DNA of 64,000 bases from Peptostreptococcaceae bacterium pGA-8 (GTDB taxonomy: Bacteria; Bacillota; Clostridia; Peptostreptococcales; Anaerovoracaceae): contig FONK01000002.1 in the NCBI GenBank assembly GCA_900112915.1, positions 124,001 to 188,000 of the forward strand. The letters run 5' to 3'. This document shows positions 62,412 through 64,000 of this stretch, piece by piece (positions within the stretch are counted from its first letter, which is position 1; each line of letters opens with the position of its first letter). Position numbers and translations under genes: made by a program. The notes below the pieces were generated by a model, which saw only the letters and a list, made by a program, of their open reading frames with translations, did no database searches and was not told the DNA's origin.

Positions 62412-63539
62412 ATGATTAATTATGACGAATTAAAAAGTATGGTAATTAGGTATAGACGGGACCTGCATCAAATTCCTGAGCTTGGTTTTTTTGTCTATAA
62501 AACCTCAGCCTATGTTAAAGAAGTTTTAGAGCCTCTGGACTGCTCAATAGAAGCCGTTGCCGGAACCGGTATAGCTGCCTTCTTTAATTTCGGCAAAGAA
62601 AAAACTATAGCCTTCAGAGGTGATATGGATGCCCTTCCCATTGAAGAGGAAAGTGGCGCTGAATATTCTTCAAAGCACCCGGGTTGTATGCATGCCTGCG
62701 GCCATGACGGTCATATGGCAAACCTTCTTGGCTTTGCAAAAGTATTAAATGATTATAAGCGAAATAATACTCAAGTAAGATATAATGCTCTTTTAATCTT
62801 TCAGCCTGCTGAAGAAACTATTGAAGGGGCAAAAAAAATTCTGGAGTCCAATATTTTTGAAAGATATAACACAAAGGCAATTTTTGGACTTCACCTGTGG
62901 CCGATGTTAGAAAAAGGCGAAATTGCCTCAAGACCCGGTCCCATGATGGCCCGTTCTACGGAAGTGGCTATTAATTTCGAGGGAAAAAGCGCCCACTGCG
63001 GAGAACCTGAAAAAGGTCGCGATGCCCTTTTGGCCGCTTGCCGATTTGTCGATACAATTTATAATTTTAAGGATAACTTTGTAAAGGAAAAATCTATTTT
63101 AAAATTCGGCAAAATGGAAAGTGGTGATGTGAGGAATGCAATCTCCAGCCACACCAGGCTTGACGGAACTTTAAGAACATTTAACGACAATACCTGGGAC
63201 TACATCGTTAATGCAATGCGTGCTTTGGGAGATGAAATTGAAAGCTCCACAGGTGTTGTTGTCGATATAGATGTAAATAAAGGTCACCCTGCCGTAGTCA
63301 ATGATGAGAGGCTCTATGCCATGATGAAGCATTGCACAGAGGATTTGAATTATGTTGAGCTTAGAAAGCCGGTTTTAATAGCTGAAGACTTTTCCTGCTT
63401 TGAACAGGTAATTCCGGGAGTATTTTTCTTCCTCGGAACAGGAACCGGTATACCCCTGCATAACGATCACTTTGATTTTGATGATAATATTTTAATAGAC
63501 GGTGTTCATCTATTTAATAAGCTTTTCATGGAGCTATAG
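62412..63539 (+). CDS. M20 family amidohydrolase (N-acyl amino acid hydrolase type)
   Basis: This 375-residue metal hydrolase belongs to the M20D group with hippurate and N-acetyl-diaminopimelate hydrolases. Metal ligands include HACGHDGHM (94-102, Cys96 and His98), the acidic QPAEET pair and FGLHLWP. The dimerisation lid is present. FRGDMDALPIEE is another family mark. It probably removes acyl groups from amino acids or peptides; the exact substrate is unknown. It has its own promoter and converges with the next gene. Confidence 0.93.
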   Translation: MINYDELKSMVIRYRRDLHQIPELGFFVYKTSAYVKEVLEPLDCSIEAVAGTGIAAFFNFGKEKTIAFRGDMDALPIEEESGAEYSSKHPGCMHACGHDGHMANLLGFAKVLNDYKRNNTQVRYNALLIFQPAEETIEGAKKILESNIFERYNTKAIFGLHLWPMLEKGEIASRPGPMMARSTEVAINFEGKSAHCGEPEKGRDALLAACRFVDTIYNFKDNFVKEKSILKFGKMESGDVRNAISSHTRLDGTLRTFNDNTWDYIVNAMRALGDEIESSTGVVVDIDVNKGHPAVVNDERLYAMMKHCTEDLNYVELRKPVLIAEDFSCFEQVIPGVFFFLGTGTGIPLHNDHFDFDDNILIDGVHLFNKLFMEL

Positions 63540-63555
63540 GAATTCCTATAGCTCC
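63530..63555. repeat. Perfect 26-base palindrome over two convergent stop codons
   Basis: The arms, GGAGCTATAGGAA and its complement, meet at 63542/63543 with no loop. They cover the TAG stop of the amidohydrolase and the TAG stop of the convergent gene. Both proteins end in Glu-Leu coded GAG CTA. No T-run follows on either side, so it is not a standard terminator. Confidence 0.85.
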
Positions 63556-64000
63556 AATTTCATATCTCCATCCTTTATCCATCCTATTTTTTTTAGAATT
63601 GTATAGAAAGCAAGACTTAGGACCATTGGTAGAAAAAAGTGTACCACTAAGATTCCTAAATATATAGATGCTGCACTTGCACCGGTTTCTGCCATAGCTG
63701 TAATAGTTCCTATTTGACCGACAAGACCGCTTGTTCCCATACCTGATCCGATAGGTATATTCTCCATTTTGAATACCAGTGTGGATACCGGCCCCGTTAT
63801 TGCCGATGCCAATGTTGGCGGTATCCAAATCTTCCAATTTTTCAAAATATTAGGTACCTGAAGCATAGATGTTCCTACTCCCTGAGCAAATAACCCTCCC
63901 CAGCCATTTTCTTTAAAGCTTATAACGGCAAATCCGACCATCTGAGCGCAGCAACCCGCAGTTGCAGCTCCTCCTGCAAGACCACCTAAAGAAAGCATCA
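63546..64000 (-). CDS. PTS transporter subunit IIC-like membrane protein (5' end outside window)
   Basis: This is the C-terminal part, about 151 residues, of a membrane protein whose start lies beyond the window. Four hydrophobic segments and GMGTSGLVGQIGT, plus GGLFAQGVGTSMLQVPNILKN, match the PTS_EIIC_2 family, whose members lack the usual IIA and IIB parts. The sugar or other substrate is unknown. Its stop is seven bases from the stop of the M20 gene, inside the 26-base palindrome. Confidence 0.8.
   Translation of the reverse strand, partial: MLSLGGLAGGAATAGCCAQMVGFAVISFKENGWGGLFAQGVGTSMLQVPNILKNWKIWIPPTLASAITGPVSTLVFKMENIPIGSGMGTSGLVGQIGTITAMAETGASAASIYLGILVVHFFLPMVLSLAFYTILKKIGWIKDGDMKLEL

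Noticed and set aside
63530-63555. Palindrome considered as an intrinsic terminator
   Set aside because: No T-run on either strand; listed as a repeat instead.
1-64000. CRISPR, insertion sequence, prophage, tRNA or rRNA genes
   Set aside because: No spaced repeats, transposase, phage genes or RNA gene signatures were seen; intergenic gaps are short and explained by promoters and terminators.

Overview
This 64 kb window is A+T-rich, densely coded chromosomal DNA from a low-GC Gram-positive anaerobe. Class Clostridia of the Bacillota is likely, and something close to the Anaerovoracaceae (Clostridiales family XIII) is a guess. The evidence is strong AAGGAGG-type ribosome binding sites, TTGACA/TATAAT promoters, an oxygen-sensitive class III ribonucleotide reductase, acetate kinase, a Bacillota-type L21 leader RNA, and gene neighbourhoods such as mutS-mutL-miaA, ftsK-rimO-pgsA-cinA-recA, iscS-iscU-mnmA and alaS-ireB-ruvX. 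No sporulation gene is seen. No rRNA, tRNA, insertion sequence, prophage or CRISPR array is seen. No gene-free stretch exceeds 300 bases; the longest is about 258 bases at 9855-10112.

Layout. Positions 1-9854 read rightwards: the end of an aminotransferase, mutS, mutL, miaA, a Xer-type recombinase, an aluminium-resistance/methionine gamma-lyase family protein, a VTT membrane protein, and a small membrane LysM protein. The last sits behind a promoter carrying three LexA-like boxes. Positions 10113-59865 read almost entirely leftwards. From right to left along transcription they hold: a GNAT acetyltransferase; anaerobic ribonucleotide reductase nrdD-nrdG with an NrdR-like operator; rpmB; asp23-recG-rsmD-coaD-coiled-coil protein-tmcAL; ackA; rpmF; asd; uppP; ftsK-rimO-pgsA-cinA; recA with its own LexA-box promoter; L21 leader-rplU-rpmA; obgE; two paired radical-SAM-family genes; comEA; a DUF896 gene; iscS-iscU-mnmA-hypothetical-phosphoglucomutase; alaS-ireB; ruvX; the purine operon purE-C-F-M-N-O-AICARFT-D-L; a two-component system just behind purL; an NhaC-type antiporter; and a small membrane protein. 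The last 4 kb holds a rightward membrane-anchored PepD-like protein, a leftward GH25 lysozyme, a rightward M20 amidohydrolase and the edge of a PTS-IIC-like gene.

How it works together. The purine cluster encodes nearly the whole route from phosphoribosylamine to IMP. Its last two steps are split between a stand-alone AICAR formyltransferase and an archaeal-type PurO cyclohydrolase instead of one bifunctional PurH. IscS, IscU and MnmA form a tRNA thiolation and iron-sulfur module. recA and the LysM gene look like members of one SOS regulon that share the operator core GAAC-N4-GTTC.

Most of the window is ordinary housekeeping DNA. The points most worth a second look are the PepD-like membrane protein that has lost several metal ligands, the SOS-controlled YneA-like gene with three operators and no adjacent lexA, the PurO-type split, L21 with a C-terminal helical extension next to an L27 that lacks the cleavable leader, and the two-component system joined to the purine operon. 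I see no clear new multi-gene defence or mobile system.
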